Assembly: GCA_043801935.1 (NCBI GenBank) | Contig: JAZDLO010000040.1 | Coordinates: forward strand, 1-14,548 | Direction: 5' to 3' | DNA: 14,548 bases | DNA from: JAZDLO01 sp043801935 | GTDB lineage: Bacteria; Actinomycetota; Thermoleophilia; RBG-16-64-13 | Program-made: the position numbers and the translations under genes | Shown here: in pieces, positions 5,030 to 11,931 of the stretch | How positions within the stretch are numbered: the stretch's first letter is position 1 | How the letters are laid out: every line of letters starts with the position of its first letter | The notes under the pieces: generated by a model | What the model was told of the DNA's origin: nothing | Database searches by the model: none | Seen by the model: the letters and a program-made list of their open reading frames with translations, nothing else

Positions 5030-5458
5030 GTGAAACGGACCGTCGGCGTGCCGGCCATCGCCTGGCTGCTATTGACTCTTCTGGCGACAACGGCTTTCCT
5101 GGCCGCCGGATGTGGTGGGTCGGACCAGAAACAGGCCAAAGCAGACTTGGGCGCGGCGCTCACCCAGTTCGAGACCGCGGTCGCCGATCTGCAGAAGCTA
5201 GGCGCGACCTCGACCGTCGCCGATCTCAAAAAGGGCAACGAAGGCCTGATCGTGATCTACGACAACGTGATCCAGGCCGCTGTGAAAGTGTCCGGGGCCG
5301 ATGTGACCGAGTTCGAGACGGCTTGGAAAGCTTTGCAGGACACCGTGGCCGCCATCCCAGACGACGCCAGCATCGTGACCGCGGCCATACAAGTGGGACC
5401 GAAGATCCAGCCGGTCGTGACGGCCGAAGCCGCCCTGAAGGCACTTGTCGCTCCTTAG
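5030..5458 (+). CDS. Small secreted lipoprotein, function unknown
   Basis: A 142-aa protein with GTG start. AGGAGGT lies 8 nt upstream. It has a basic N-terminus (MKRT), a hydrophobic core (WLLLTLLATTAFL) and lipobox LAAGC with Cys28, so it is a Sec-type lipoprotein anchored on the outer face of the membrane. The mature part is almost all helical and charged-amphipathic (KQAKADLGAALTQFETAVAD, then DLQKLGATSTVADLKKGNEG and EFETAWKALQDTVAAIPDD) and resembles a small helical bundle. No domain is recognised. Its promoter belongs to the same motif class as those of the two small-barrel units. It lies between two paralogous receptors but has its own promoter, so a link to them is only positional. 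Confidence 0.8.
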   Translation: MKRTVGVPAIAWLLLTLLATTAFLAAGCGGSDQKQAKADLGAALTQFETAVADLQKLGATSTVADLKKGNEGLIVIYDNVIQAAVKVSGADVTEFETAWKALQDTVAAIPDDASIVTAAIQVGPKIQPVVTAEAALKALVAP

Positions 5459-5483
5459 GGAGAACCTGACCGCCCCGGTTCCT

Positions 5484-5678
5484 CTACGAGTCCTGCGAAC
5501 TGAAACTCCGGTTGATGGCCAGCCCGATCACCACCAGGACCAAGGCAAAGGCCAAGAGGGCGATCGCCAGGCCCGTGGTGAGTTCGCGGATCCAGGCCAC
5601 CGCCATGCCGATCACCACACCGCTGATGACCAGCATCACCCCGAGGGTGTCGAGAGTCTTCTTTTTCGGCCGATTCGT
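5484..5678 (-). CDS. 64-aa two-helix membrane protein with probable ACG start
   Basis: The frame reads NRPKKKTLDTLG, then membrane segment 1 (VMLVISGVVIGMAVAWI), a short loop RELTT and membrane segment 2 (GLAIALLAFALVLVVIGLAI), ending NRSFSSQDS and TAG. The basic RPKKK head predicts an inside N-terminus. A perfect AGGAGG (5684-5689) stands 5 nt before an ACG codon (5676-5678), exactly where an ATG is expected, and an in-frame TAG lies 12 nt further up. The nearest conventional starts (GTG/ATG at V14/M15) lack a ribosome site and cut into helix 1. ACG initiation is rare in bacteria, so a start-codon mutation or sequence error is possible. The family is not recognised. It is convergent with the lipoprotein gene and has a possible promoter at 5716-5743. 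Confidence 0.65.
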   Translation of the reverse strand, partial: TNRPKKKTLDTLGVMLVISGVVIGMAVAWIRELTTGLAIALLAFALVLVVIGLAINRSFSSQDS

Positions 5679-5715
5679 GAGGGCCTCCTAAGCACGGCGC
5701 GAGAGCCTGGCCGCA

Positions 5716-5743
5716 ACCTAACAGCATGACCGGTCAGAGTCAA
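5716..5743 (-). promoter_or_regulatory. Possible promoter of membrane-protein gene
   Basis: Minus strand TTGACT (5738-5743), 16-nt spacer, TTAGGT (5716-5721). The -10 is weak. It would give a leader of about 30 nt ending at AGGAGG. Confidence 0.4.
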
Positions 5744-5769
5744 GGGACACCAGCGACCGGGCCGGCGCG

Positions 5770-5798
5770 TTGACTTTTCCCTGCTCGCGTGGTTACTT
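5770..5798 (+). promoter_or_regulatory. Promoter of second lipoprotein receptor
   Basis: TTGACT (5770-5775), 17-nt spacer, TTACTT (5793-5798). Start near 5805 with a leader of about 35 nt. The -35 is good and the -10 is moderate. Confidence 0.5.
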
Positions 5799-5839
5799 GG
5801 GGCCTGCGCCACGGGGCACAAACGAAGAGGGAGCCGGTA

Positions 5840-7270
5840 ATGGTCGAGCGTGAAGAAACGGAATCCAACAAGGGGTACAGCCGACGCGAGTTCCTCCGCA
5901 TAGCCGGCATTGCCGGAGCGACGGTGGGCGTCGGGGCCGGCCTCGGGGGTGTTTTGGCAGCCTGCGGTGATGAAGTGGAGACGACCACCACCACCACGGG
6001 TGCGGGCGCGACTACCACGACAACGGCGGCGGGCGCGAGCACCACGGTCAGCACCGCGGCCGAGATGGGTCGAGAGATCAAGATCGGTTGGGTCGCTCCT
6101 TTGACCGGGCCGCTTGCATCCTTCGGCGTCCCGGACAAGTACTGCGCGGAGCGCTGGGCTGAAGCCGTGGCCGACGGGCTGGTCTGCGGCGACGGCATGA
6201 ACCACCCCATCAGCATCATCACCAAGGACAGCCAGTCGGACGGCAACCGAGCCGCCCAAGTGGCCGGCGACCTGGTCAACAACGACAAGGTAGACATCGT
6301 GCTGGTGGCGTCTACGCCGGACACCGTCAACCCGGTGGCCGACCAGTGTGAAGCTCTCGCGACTCCCTGTCTGTCGAACGACTGCCCGTGGCAGCCGTAC
6401 TTCTTCGGACGCGGCGGGGACCCGGCCGTCGGGTTCAAGTGGACCTATCATGCGTTCTGGGGTGCGGAGGACTTCATCGCCACCGTCAACTCCATGTTCC
6501 AGAGCGTCCCGACCAACAAGGTGGTAGGTGCCCTTTGGCCGAACGATGCCGACGGGAACGCCTTCAGGCCCGCTTGGACGCCCTTCCTTGCTGAGAACGG
6601 GTACAAGCTGATCGATCCAGGTGCCTATCAGAACGGGACTGAAGACTTCACCCAGCAGATCTCACAGTTCAAGAACGCCGGATGCGAACTCCTCACGGGC
6701 GTGGTCATTCCACCGGACATGACGAACTTCTGGAAGCAAGCCGCGCAACAGGGCTGGACTCCGAAGGTCTGCGCCGTCGGCAAGGCCTTGCTCTTTCCGC
6801 AGTCGGTGGAGGCGATGGGTCCCATCGGAAACGGCCTTGCCACCGAGTTGTGGTGGCACCGAGACTTCCCGTTCAAGTCCTCCCTCACCGGCGAGACCTG
6901 CGCGGAGCTGGCCGCCGACTTCGAGGTGCGGGCCGGCATCGAGTGGACCCCGCCCTTGCTCCACTACATCTGCTTCGAGATGGCGGTCGACACCCTGAAG
7001 CGCACTACAGATGTCGACGACAAAGAGTCGATCATCGCAGCCGTAAAGACCATGAAGCTCGAAACGATAGGCGGTCCCATCGACTTCACGTCTCCCGTGG
7101 CCGATGGCACCTTGCACCCGGTCCCCAACGTATCCAAGACCCCGCTGGGCGGGGCCCAATGGCTGATGTTGGGCGGCAAGTGGCCATTCGAAGAGGTCAT
7201 CGTCGACAACACCCAGGCACCTATGGTCACGGTGCAGCAGCCGCTCAAAGCTCTGCCGATCACTTCCTAG
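5840..7270 (+). CDS. Twin-arginine lipoprotein, ABC substrate-binding (paralogue)
   Basis: A 476-aa paralogue of the receptor at 2968-4452. The twin-arginine signal is SRREFLRIAG (Arg15-Arg16), the lipobox ends LAAC with Cys42, and a Thr-rich linker follows. The receptor core keeps VAPLTGPLASFGVPD.YCA, DSQSDGNRAAQVAGDLVNN, STPDTVNPVADQCEA, GTEDFTQQI, IPPDMTNFWKQAAQQG, LFPQSVEA, ELWWHRDFPFKSSLTGE and GGAQWLMLGGKW. The ATG at 5840 with GGGAG 7 nt upstream is preferred over a GTG at 5789, which lies within the promoter region. Differences concentrate in loops (for example YFFGRGGDPAVG against TYLGQN), suggesting a related but different ligand. No transporter membrane components are adjacent; it has its own terminator. 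Confidence 0.92.
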   Translation: MVEREETESNKGYSRREFLRIAGIAGATVGVGAGLGGVLAACGDEVETTTTTTGAGATTTTTAAGASTTVSTAAEMGREIKIGWVAPLTGPLASFGVPDKYCAERWAEAVADGLVCGDGMNHPISIITKDSQSDGNRAAQVAGDLVNNDKVDIVLVASTPDTVNPVADQCEALATPCLSNDCPWQPYFFGRGGDPAVGFKWTYHAFWGAEDFIATVNSMFQSVPTNKVVGALWPNDADGNAFRPAWTPFLAENGYKLIDPGAYQNGTEDFTQQISQFKNAGCELLTGVVIPPDMTNFWKQAAQQGWTPKVCAVGKALLFPQSVEAMGPIGNGLATELWWHRDFPFKSSLTGETCAELAADFEVRAGIEWTPPLLHYICFEMAVDTLKRTTDVDDKESIIAAVKTMKLETIGGPIDFTSPVADGTLHPVPNVSKTPLGGAQWLMLGGKWPFEEVIVDNTQAPMVTVQQPLKALPITS

Positions 7271-7291
7271 GCAACCTCCGACCGTATCTCC

Positions 7292-7327
7292 GGGGCCGCG
7301 CCTCTTACGAGGCGCGGCCCCTTTTTT
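7292..7327 (+). terminator. Strong rho-independent terminator
   Basis: A 13-bp perfect stem GGGGCCGCGCCTC/GAGGCGCGGCCCC with loop TTAC, followed by six T. The last T is also the first base of the stop of the convergent antiporter gene. No T-tract follows on the minus strand, so it mainly serves the plus strand. Confidence 0.95.
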
Positions 7328-9306
7328 CATGCCGGTCGCCGGGATTCGTCCGCCTGTTCCCGGCCCTCGTCCGCCTGTTCCCGGCCCTCGTCGGACTGTG
7401 GGAGGCCCTCGGCGGACTGTGGGAGGGCCTCGGCGGACTGTGGGAGGGCCTCGGCAGGCTGTGGAGGGGCGTCGGCGGGGGCGCCGCCCCTTTCTTGCAC
7501 AGACCGGCTCGCGGGAGGCCGACTCGTAGGGGACGGACTCGTCGGAGGCCGACTCGTCGGGACCGGCCGGCCCCACCGCCCGCGAGCCTTACGCCAGACG
7601 TTTGCCAACCCCTCCACGGCGGCGGCCGCCCGGGGCCCAAAGTCGGCAAGCCCCGGCTCTCCCAGTCCGGCGACCGGGATCTCCAGCACCGGACACCCTA
7701 GCCGACGGGAGATGTCGACCGCTGCCGGGAGGATCCGGGCGCCCTGACCTTCGGGAGAAACCAGCAAGAGATCAGGCGACCGCTCGGTCAACACCGAGAC
7801 GAAGCGGTCGAAGGTCCTTTCGCCGACCGAGGTCGGAGCGAGTACCATCTCGGTCGCGCCACAGGCCGGAGGATCTTCTTGCGGATCAAGGGCGTGCACG
7901 GGCTCCCAACCCGCAGAATCGTTGGGGAGCCGCCAGTCCGAGATCGGGGCCGCAGCGGCATGCACCGGAACGATGATCAGGTCGGCAGTCAGACGGGCCG
8001 CAAGCAGGCGGGGCATCTCAAGCACCGAGGAGTCCGCCTCCGAATCGATCACGGCGAGGATCCTCGCTTTGCGGGTCTGCAACTCCTTGATGGCCTCGTC
8101 GAGCGTGAGCGGGTGGCCGTCGGAGGTGCCTTGTGCTTCTCCGACGAACTTCACCGCCCAATGGACCCCCATGGGCCCGATCAACTCGAACACCACCACG
8201 GCGGCCAGCACCGTAGCAAGGATCGTCTGTCCGCTGACCGGTAACGTGTCGCGGGCCAGGATCCCCAGACCGACGGCCGCACCAGCCTGAGGCAGCAGAC
8301 TCACCCCCAGGCCGACGAACGGGTGGGATTGGGACTTCTCTTTTCGCAGCACCCAGGCCGTCGCCAGAGGACCGGCGAGCTTGCCCACGGCTCGAGCCCC
8401 AACGTAGACGGCGAAGAGCAGTCCGATGCTGGCCAACGCCCTTATATGCAGACTGGCGCCCGCCCAGAGGAAAAAGATCGCCACCACGGGGAACTCCAAA
8501 GTGCCCATAGCGGCAAAGGCCCGATCTCTATCGCGGACTTCGCGAGTGAGATTGACCGCCGTCGCTCCCATGGTCAGCCCGGCCAGGAGTACGGAAAACC
8601 CCAGATACTCGGTGATGCCGACCACCAGGAGCACATGTGCGAGCACGAACATGGAGAGCTCGTGAGACGAGCGCACGTGCTTGATGAGCCGGGAGACCAC
8701 GAACCCGACGACGAAGCCGATTGCCACCGACGCGGCCATACCCATCAGCTGCTCGGCGTAGAGAGCTCCGATAGCTCCCCCGGTCTCCATCCCGATGACC
8801 AAGGGGAGGAGAAGGGAAAAAGCCAGAATGGCGAAGAAGTTGTCGCTGGCGATAGCGAAGCCGAGTAATCTAGCGAAGTTGCCCTTGGCCCCGCTCTCCT
8901 TGAGAGTGCTCATGACCGTGGCCAGCCCGGTCGTGCCGGCTATCGCGCCTACCGGCAGAGCTACTTCCAGACGTCCCGTCAACAACCAGGCTCCCGTCCC
9001 GACCAAGACGACCGGCAGCGCCGTCTCGAGGCCCACGGCCAGATAGTGGCGTCCGGAGAGACTGCGTATCTCTGCGAAACGGAGCTGTTCGCCCGCAGCG
9101 AAGGTGATCATGCCAAGGGCGATCGGCTCTATGATCCGCAGGGACCCAAGCACCGAGGAGTTCACAAGGTCGAGACCTTCGGGACCGGCGAAGATCCCCA
9201 GCAAGAGAAAGGTGGTCACCACCGGCAGGCGCAGCCGCCGCGATAGGCGGATGGCCAGGTAGCCCAAGTAGATGAGCACACAGGCTATGAGGAGGAGTGT
9301 TTCCAG
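7327..9306 (-). CDS. CPA2-type cation:proton antiporter with soluble C-terminal domain
   Basis: An inner-membrane antiporter of about 659 aa exchanging Na+ or K+ for protons. Some 12 hydrophobic segments run to about residue 390. Family features: RLRLPVVTTFLLLGIFAGPE near the start, GTTGLATVMSTLKESGA, ASDNFFAIL (a single Asp where many CPA2 proteins have paired acidic residues), GARAVGK and LLPQAGAAVGLG. The cytosolic tail begins KARILAVIDSEAD and continues DLLLVSPEGQGARILPAAVD, a UspA-like pattern, then a repetitive Pro/Ser/Glu/Gln tail. Start choice: the in-frame GTG at 9279 would remove half of helix 1. Upstream the frame reads (CTG)ETLLLIACVLIYLG back to 9306, 9 nt after the aminomutase stop, so a CTG start with translational coupling is likelier. 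It is the last gene of the aminotransferase-KamA operon. Confidence 0.88.
   Translation of the reverse strand: METLLLIACVLIYLGYLAIRLSRRLRLPVVTTFLLLGIFAGPEGLDLVNSSVLGSLRIIEPIALGMITFAAGEQLRFAEIRSLSGRHYLAVGLETALPVVLVGTGAWLLTGRLEVALPVGAIAGTTGLATVMSTLKESGAKGNFARLLGFAIASDNFFAILAFSLLLPLVIGMETGGAIGALYAEQLMGMAASVAIGFVVGFVVSRLIKHVRSSHELSMFVLAHVLLVVGITEYLGFSVLLAGLTMGATAVNLTREVRDRDRAFAAMGTLEFPVVAIFFLWAGASLHIRALASIGLLFAVYVGARAVGKLAGPLATAWVLRKEKSQSHPFVGLGVSLLPQAGAAVGLGILARDTLPVSGQTILATVLAAVVVFELIGPMGVHWAVKFVGEAQGTSDGHPLTLDEAIKELQTRKARILAVIDSEADSSVLEMPRLLAARLTADLIIVPVHAAAAPISDWRLPNDSAGWEPVHALDPQEDPPACGATEMVLAPTSVGERTFDRFVSVLTERSPDLLLVSPEGQGARILPAAVDISRRLGCPVLEIPVAGLGEPGLADFGPRAAAAVEGLANVWRKARGRWGRPVPTSRPPTSPSPTSRPPASRSVQERGGAPADAPPQPAEALPQSAEALPQSAEGLPQSDEGREQADEGREQADESRRPA
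7348..7473 (-). repeat. 21-bp minisatellite inside antiporter tail
   Basis: Six head-to-tail 21-bp units: 7348, 7369, 7390, 7411, 7432, 7453. Units 1 and 2 are identical, as are 4 and 5; the rest differ by few bases. In the antiporter frame each unit encodes seven residues of the type PQSAEAL or EQADEGR. The period is a multiple of three, so copy-number change keeps the frame. Shorter GAGGCCGACTCGT-type repeats lie at about 7512-7560. Confidence 0.9.
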
Positions 9307-9315
9307 GGAGCGTCT

Positions 9316-10446
9316 CTACTCGGGGCCGTAGCAGCGAAAAGGGTTCTCCACTGAATAGTCCGCTATCACTTCGTCGTAGTCATCGAACCAGAGCGCCTCG
9401 GGGTTACTGCGAAGCACCAAGAAGCGCCCCTTCTGATCTGGATCCGCGGCGCGATGGTAGCGCATGTAGATGTGGTCCTTCGTACGGCCCAGCACGTGGA
9501 CCTTCCCGGTCGAGTGAGACATCACCAGCCGGGCACGCTTGGCCAGGCCCGAGCAGTTCATGCGGGACTGCTCGAAGATCTCCAGGGCCCTCTCCACCGG
9601 CACCAGGAAATGCCGGTTGCCTTGCGTGGGCCGGCCGATGAACACGTAATAGGGGGCGACTCCTATATACGACAGCTTGTTGAACAGCTCCGCCAAGACC
9701 GCGGGATCATCGTTCACTCCGCGGAGCAGCGGGGTCTGGTTGGCGCTGACCATCCCGGCATCGTGGAGGAGGGCCATCGCGTGGACCGCTTCCTTCGTCA
9801 ACTCGCGCGGGTGATTGAAGTGCACCATGATGTAGATGCGGCGGTCTTCGAGACTGTAGCGCTTCAGCATCTCGAGAAGCGAGGGGTCGTTCAGCACTCG
9901 GTACGGGTTGAACACCGGCATCTTGCTGCCGATGCGGATGATCTTCACGTGATCGATGTCCCGGAGTTCGCTCAGTATGTGGTCCAGGTGTTTGGTGGAC
10001 AGCATCAAAGGATCGCCGCCGGTCAGCAGAACATTGTTGATCTCCGGGTGCTCGCGAATATACTTCAGACCTTCGCTCACGTCTCGGGAGGTTTCCACGC
10101 TGTCGTGCATGAACAGACGCTTGCGGAAGCAGAAGCGACAGAAACCCCCGCACACATCGCTGAGGAGCAGCAGAGCGGTGAACTCGTATTTGTGCTCGAG
10201 ACCCGGCGCCTTGGCGTACAGGTACTCTTCGGAGGCATCCAATCTCCCCCAATCGACCAACTCGTCCTTGCTCGGGATCGCGATCCTGCGGATCGGATCG
10301 TCCGGGTCGCTCCAGTCGATCAGTCCCAGGTAGTACGTGTTGGCCCGGAAGGCATAGCGTTCCGCCACCGGGGCCAACTCTTCGATCTCGGCGGGAGAGA
10401 GCTGCGGGATCTGCCCAAGGCGGGTGACATAACGCGCCTTGTCCAT
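9316..10446 (-). CDS. KamA-family radical SAM aminomutase
   Basis: A 376-aa cytosolic enzyme of the lysine 2,3-aminomutase (KamA) family. These use S-adenosylmethionine, a 4Fe-4S cluster and PLP to move an alpha-amino group to the beta carbon. Cluster cysteines are Cys99, Cys103 and Cys106 in CGGFCRFCF. The SAM-binding LLTGGDPL follows at about 140-147, then NQTPLLRGVND (236-246). The probable PLP lysine is Lys315 in MSHSTGKVHVLG. It is somewhat shorter than classical lysine 2,3-aminomutase (about 416 aa), so the substrate (lysine, glutamate, arginine or other) is not decided. The ATG has AAAGGAGG upstream with a 4-nt spacer. It starts 27 nt after the aminotransferase stop, and the antiporter follows at once. 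Confidence 0.9.
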   Translation of the reverse strand: MDKARYVTRLGQIPQLSPAEIEELAPVAERYAFRANTYYLGLIDWSDPDDPIRRIAIPSKDELVDWGRLDASEEYLYAKAPGLEHKYEFTALLLLSDVCGGFCRFCFRKRLFMHDSVETSRDVSEGLKYIREHPEINNVLLTGGDPLMLSTKHLDHILSELRDIDHVKIIRIGSKMPVFNPYRVLNDPSLLEMLKRYSLEDRRIYIMVHFNHPRELTKEAVHAMALLHDAGMVSANQTPLLRGVNDDPAVLAELFNKLSYIGVAPYYVFIGRPTQGNRHFLVPVERALEIFEQSRMNCSGLAKRARLVMSHSTGKVHVLGRTKDHIYMRYHRAADPDQKGRFLVLRSNPEALWFDDYDEVIADYSVENPFRCYGPE

Positions 10447-10473
10447 CTCGCCTCCTTTCCTTTGCCGGACTGG

Positions 10474-11787
10474 CTAGCTCGTCTTCTTCAGCCAGACGAC
10501 GATTCGGTCGATTCCCTGCACGACGTTGTGACAGTAGTTGCGGAGAAATGCATCGGTCAATTCGGCCCGGCCCCCGATCTCCCGGGCGGCGACGAGCGCT
10601 CGGGCGCCATCGAAGTCCACGTAGGCCAGCCTGAAACTCAATTCCTCGGGCGGCCGTCCGAAGGCCGAGCCGGGGAGCACCGCCACCCCGGTCTGCTCCA
10701 ATAGGGCCTCGCAGAGCTGCGGTCCCGTCCTGATCCCTCTCGCCGCAAGTCTCTCTCGCAGAGGAGAGAAATCTGGAAAGACATAGAAGGCGCCTTTGGG
10801 CTCCGGTACCACCGCCCCCGCCTTGCTTAGCCGGGACCAGGCATAGTGGCCCAGGCGACGCAGGATGCGGCGAGTGTGCTGCAGGTATTCCTCGATCTCG
10901 ATACCACCGCGAAAGGCCCTCACGGCCGCGTGCTGGATGGGGGCGCTCGTCGACGTGTACGTCTCGCTGGCGACGACCGCCATCGCGTCCAGGAGCCAGC
11001 TGAGCCCCCGGGGGAATGTGAAGGTCCCCAGCCGCCACCCCCCCGCCCCGCACCACTTGCTCAGGCCGCTACTGATGATCGTCCCCTCCGGGTAGAAGCG
11101 GGCCACCGACACGTGCTGGCCCCGATGGTGCAGCTCCGCATATATCTCGTCGGAAAGGAGCACGACGTGGTACTGGCGCGCGACTCGAGCCAAGGCTTTC
11201 AGCTCCGTCATCGTATAGGTCGACCCGGTCGGGTTCGAGGGGTAGTTGAGGATGACGATCCGGGGCCGACTGGGATCCGATTGGCAGACGCGATCCAGAT
11301 CCTGGGCCACCAGTTTCAGGTCGTTCTCCCACCTAGTGGGCACCCAGCTTATGGGCCGGCCGATGATCCGGGCCTGAGGCGCGTATGACACCCAGCTCGG
11401 AGTGGGGATCACGAGGTCGCCGTAGTAGACCAGCTGGAGTATGAACATCAGCTCCTTGGATCCCGGGCCGATCAGGACGTCCTGTGCGGAGCACTCGATA
11501 CCGTTCCTGAGCCGATGATAGTTGGCCACCGCATGGCGCAGCGCCCGCAGACCGCGCACCGGGAGATAGTCCTTCTCATGGGCGTGCTCCTGAAGCTGCT
11601 TGACGACCACATCCGGTACGGGGAAGGGGGATTGACCCAGCCCAAGTTTGTAGACCAGACGCCCTCCCTCGAGCAGCTCCTTCGCACGCTCGTTGATGGC
11701 AAGCGTGGCTGAGACTCGCAGCCCCCGGACGTTGAGATTCAGGTCTTTCGGAGGGGCCGAGTGTATTCTCTTCCTTGTCTCTGCCAT
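10474..11787 (-). CDS. PLP-dependent aminotransferase, class I/II
   Basis: A 437-aa fold-type I aminotransferase. Visible marks: DYLPVRGLRALRHAVANYH (about 73-91), NYPSNPTG with Asn185, LLSDEIYAEL with Asp213 and Tyr216, the PLP lysine Lys244 in SSGLSKWCGAGGWRLG with Arg252, and the substrate carboxylate arginine Arg386 in SFRLAY. All core catalytic residues appear present. The start at ATG 11787 is preferred over a GTG two codons upstream, because that GTG is part of the GAGGTG ribosome site. It is the first gene of the set aminotransferase-KamA-antiporter. In this company it may act on a beta-amino acid or supply its precursor; this is inference. The 144-bp gap upstream (11788-11931) shows no clear promoter to me. 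Confidence 0.9.
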   Translation of the reverse strand: MAETRKRIHSAPPKDLNLNVRGLRVSATLAINERAKELLEGGRLVYKLGLGQSPFPVPDVVVKQLQEHAHEKDYLPVRGLRALRHAVANYHRLRNGIECSAQDVLIGPGSKELMFILQLVYYGDLVIPTPSWVSYAPQARIIGRPISWVPTRWENDLKLVAQDLDRVCQSDPSRPRIVILNYPSNPTGSTYTMTELKALARVARQYHVVLLSDEIYAELHHRGQHVSVARFYPEGTIISSGLSKWCGAGGWRLGTFTFPRGLSWLLDAMAVVASETYTSTSAPIQHAAVRAFRGGIEIEEYLQHTRRILRRLGHYAWSRLSKAGAVVPEPKGAFYVFPDFSPLRERLAARGIRTGPQLCEALLEQTGVAVLPGSAFGRPPEELSFRLAYVDFDGARALVAAREIGGRAELTDAFLRNYCHNVVQGIDRIVVWLKKTS

Positions 11788-11931
11788 CGACACCTCAGGG
11801 TCGTCCGATGTTGAGATCTTGCCGAATCGGTCCGGCTGAACGTCCCCTAGGGTACAAGAAGCCGTCCCCGGACGCCAGTCAGCTCGGAGTGGGAAGCCCT
11901 GGCCGGGCCTTGTCCGCGCCGACCCCCGATA

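Noticed and set aside
9454..10704. 416-codon plus-strand frame opposite the KamA gene
   Set aside because: An antisense shadow caused by GC codon bias; the minus-strand product has clear catalytic motifs.
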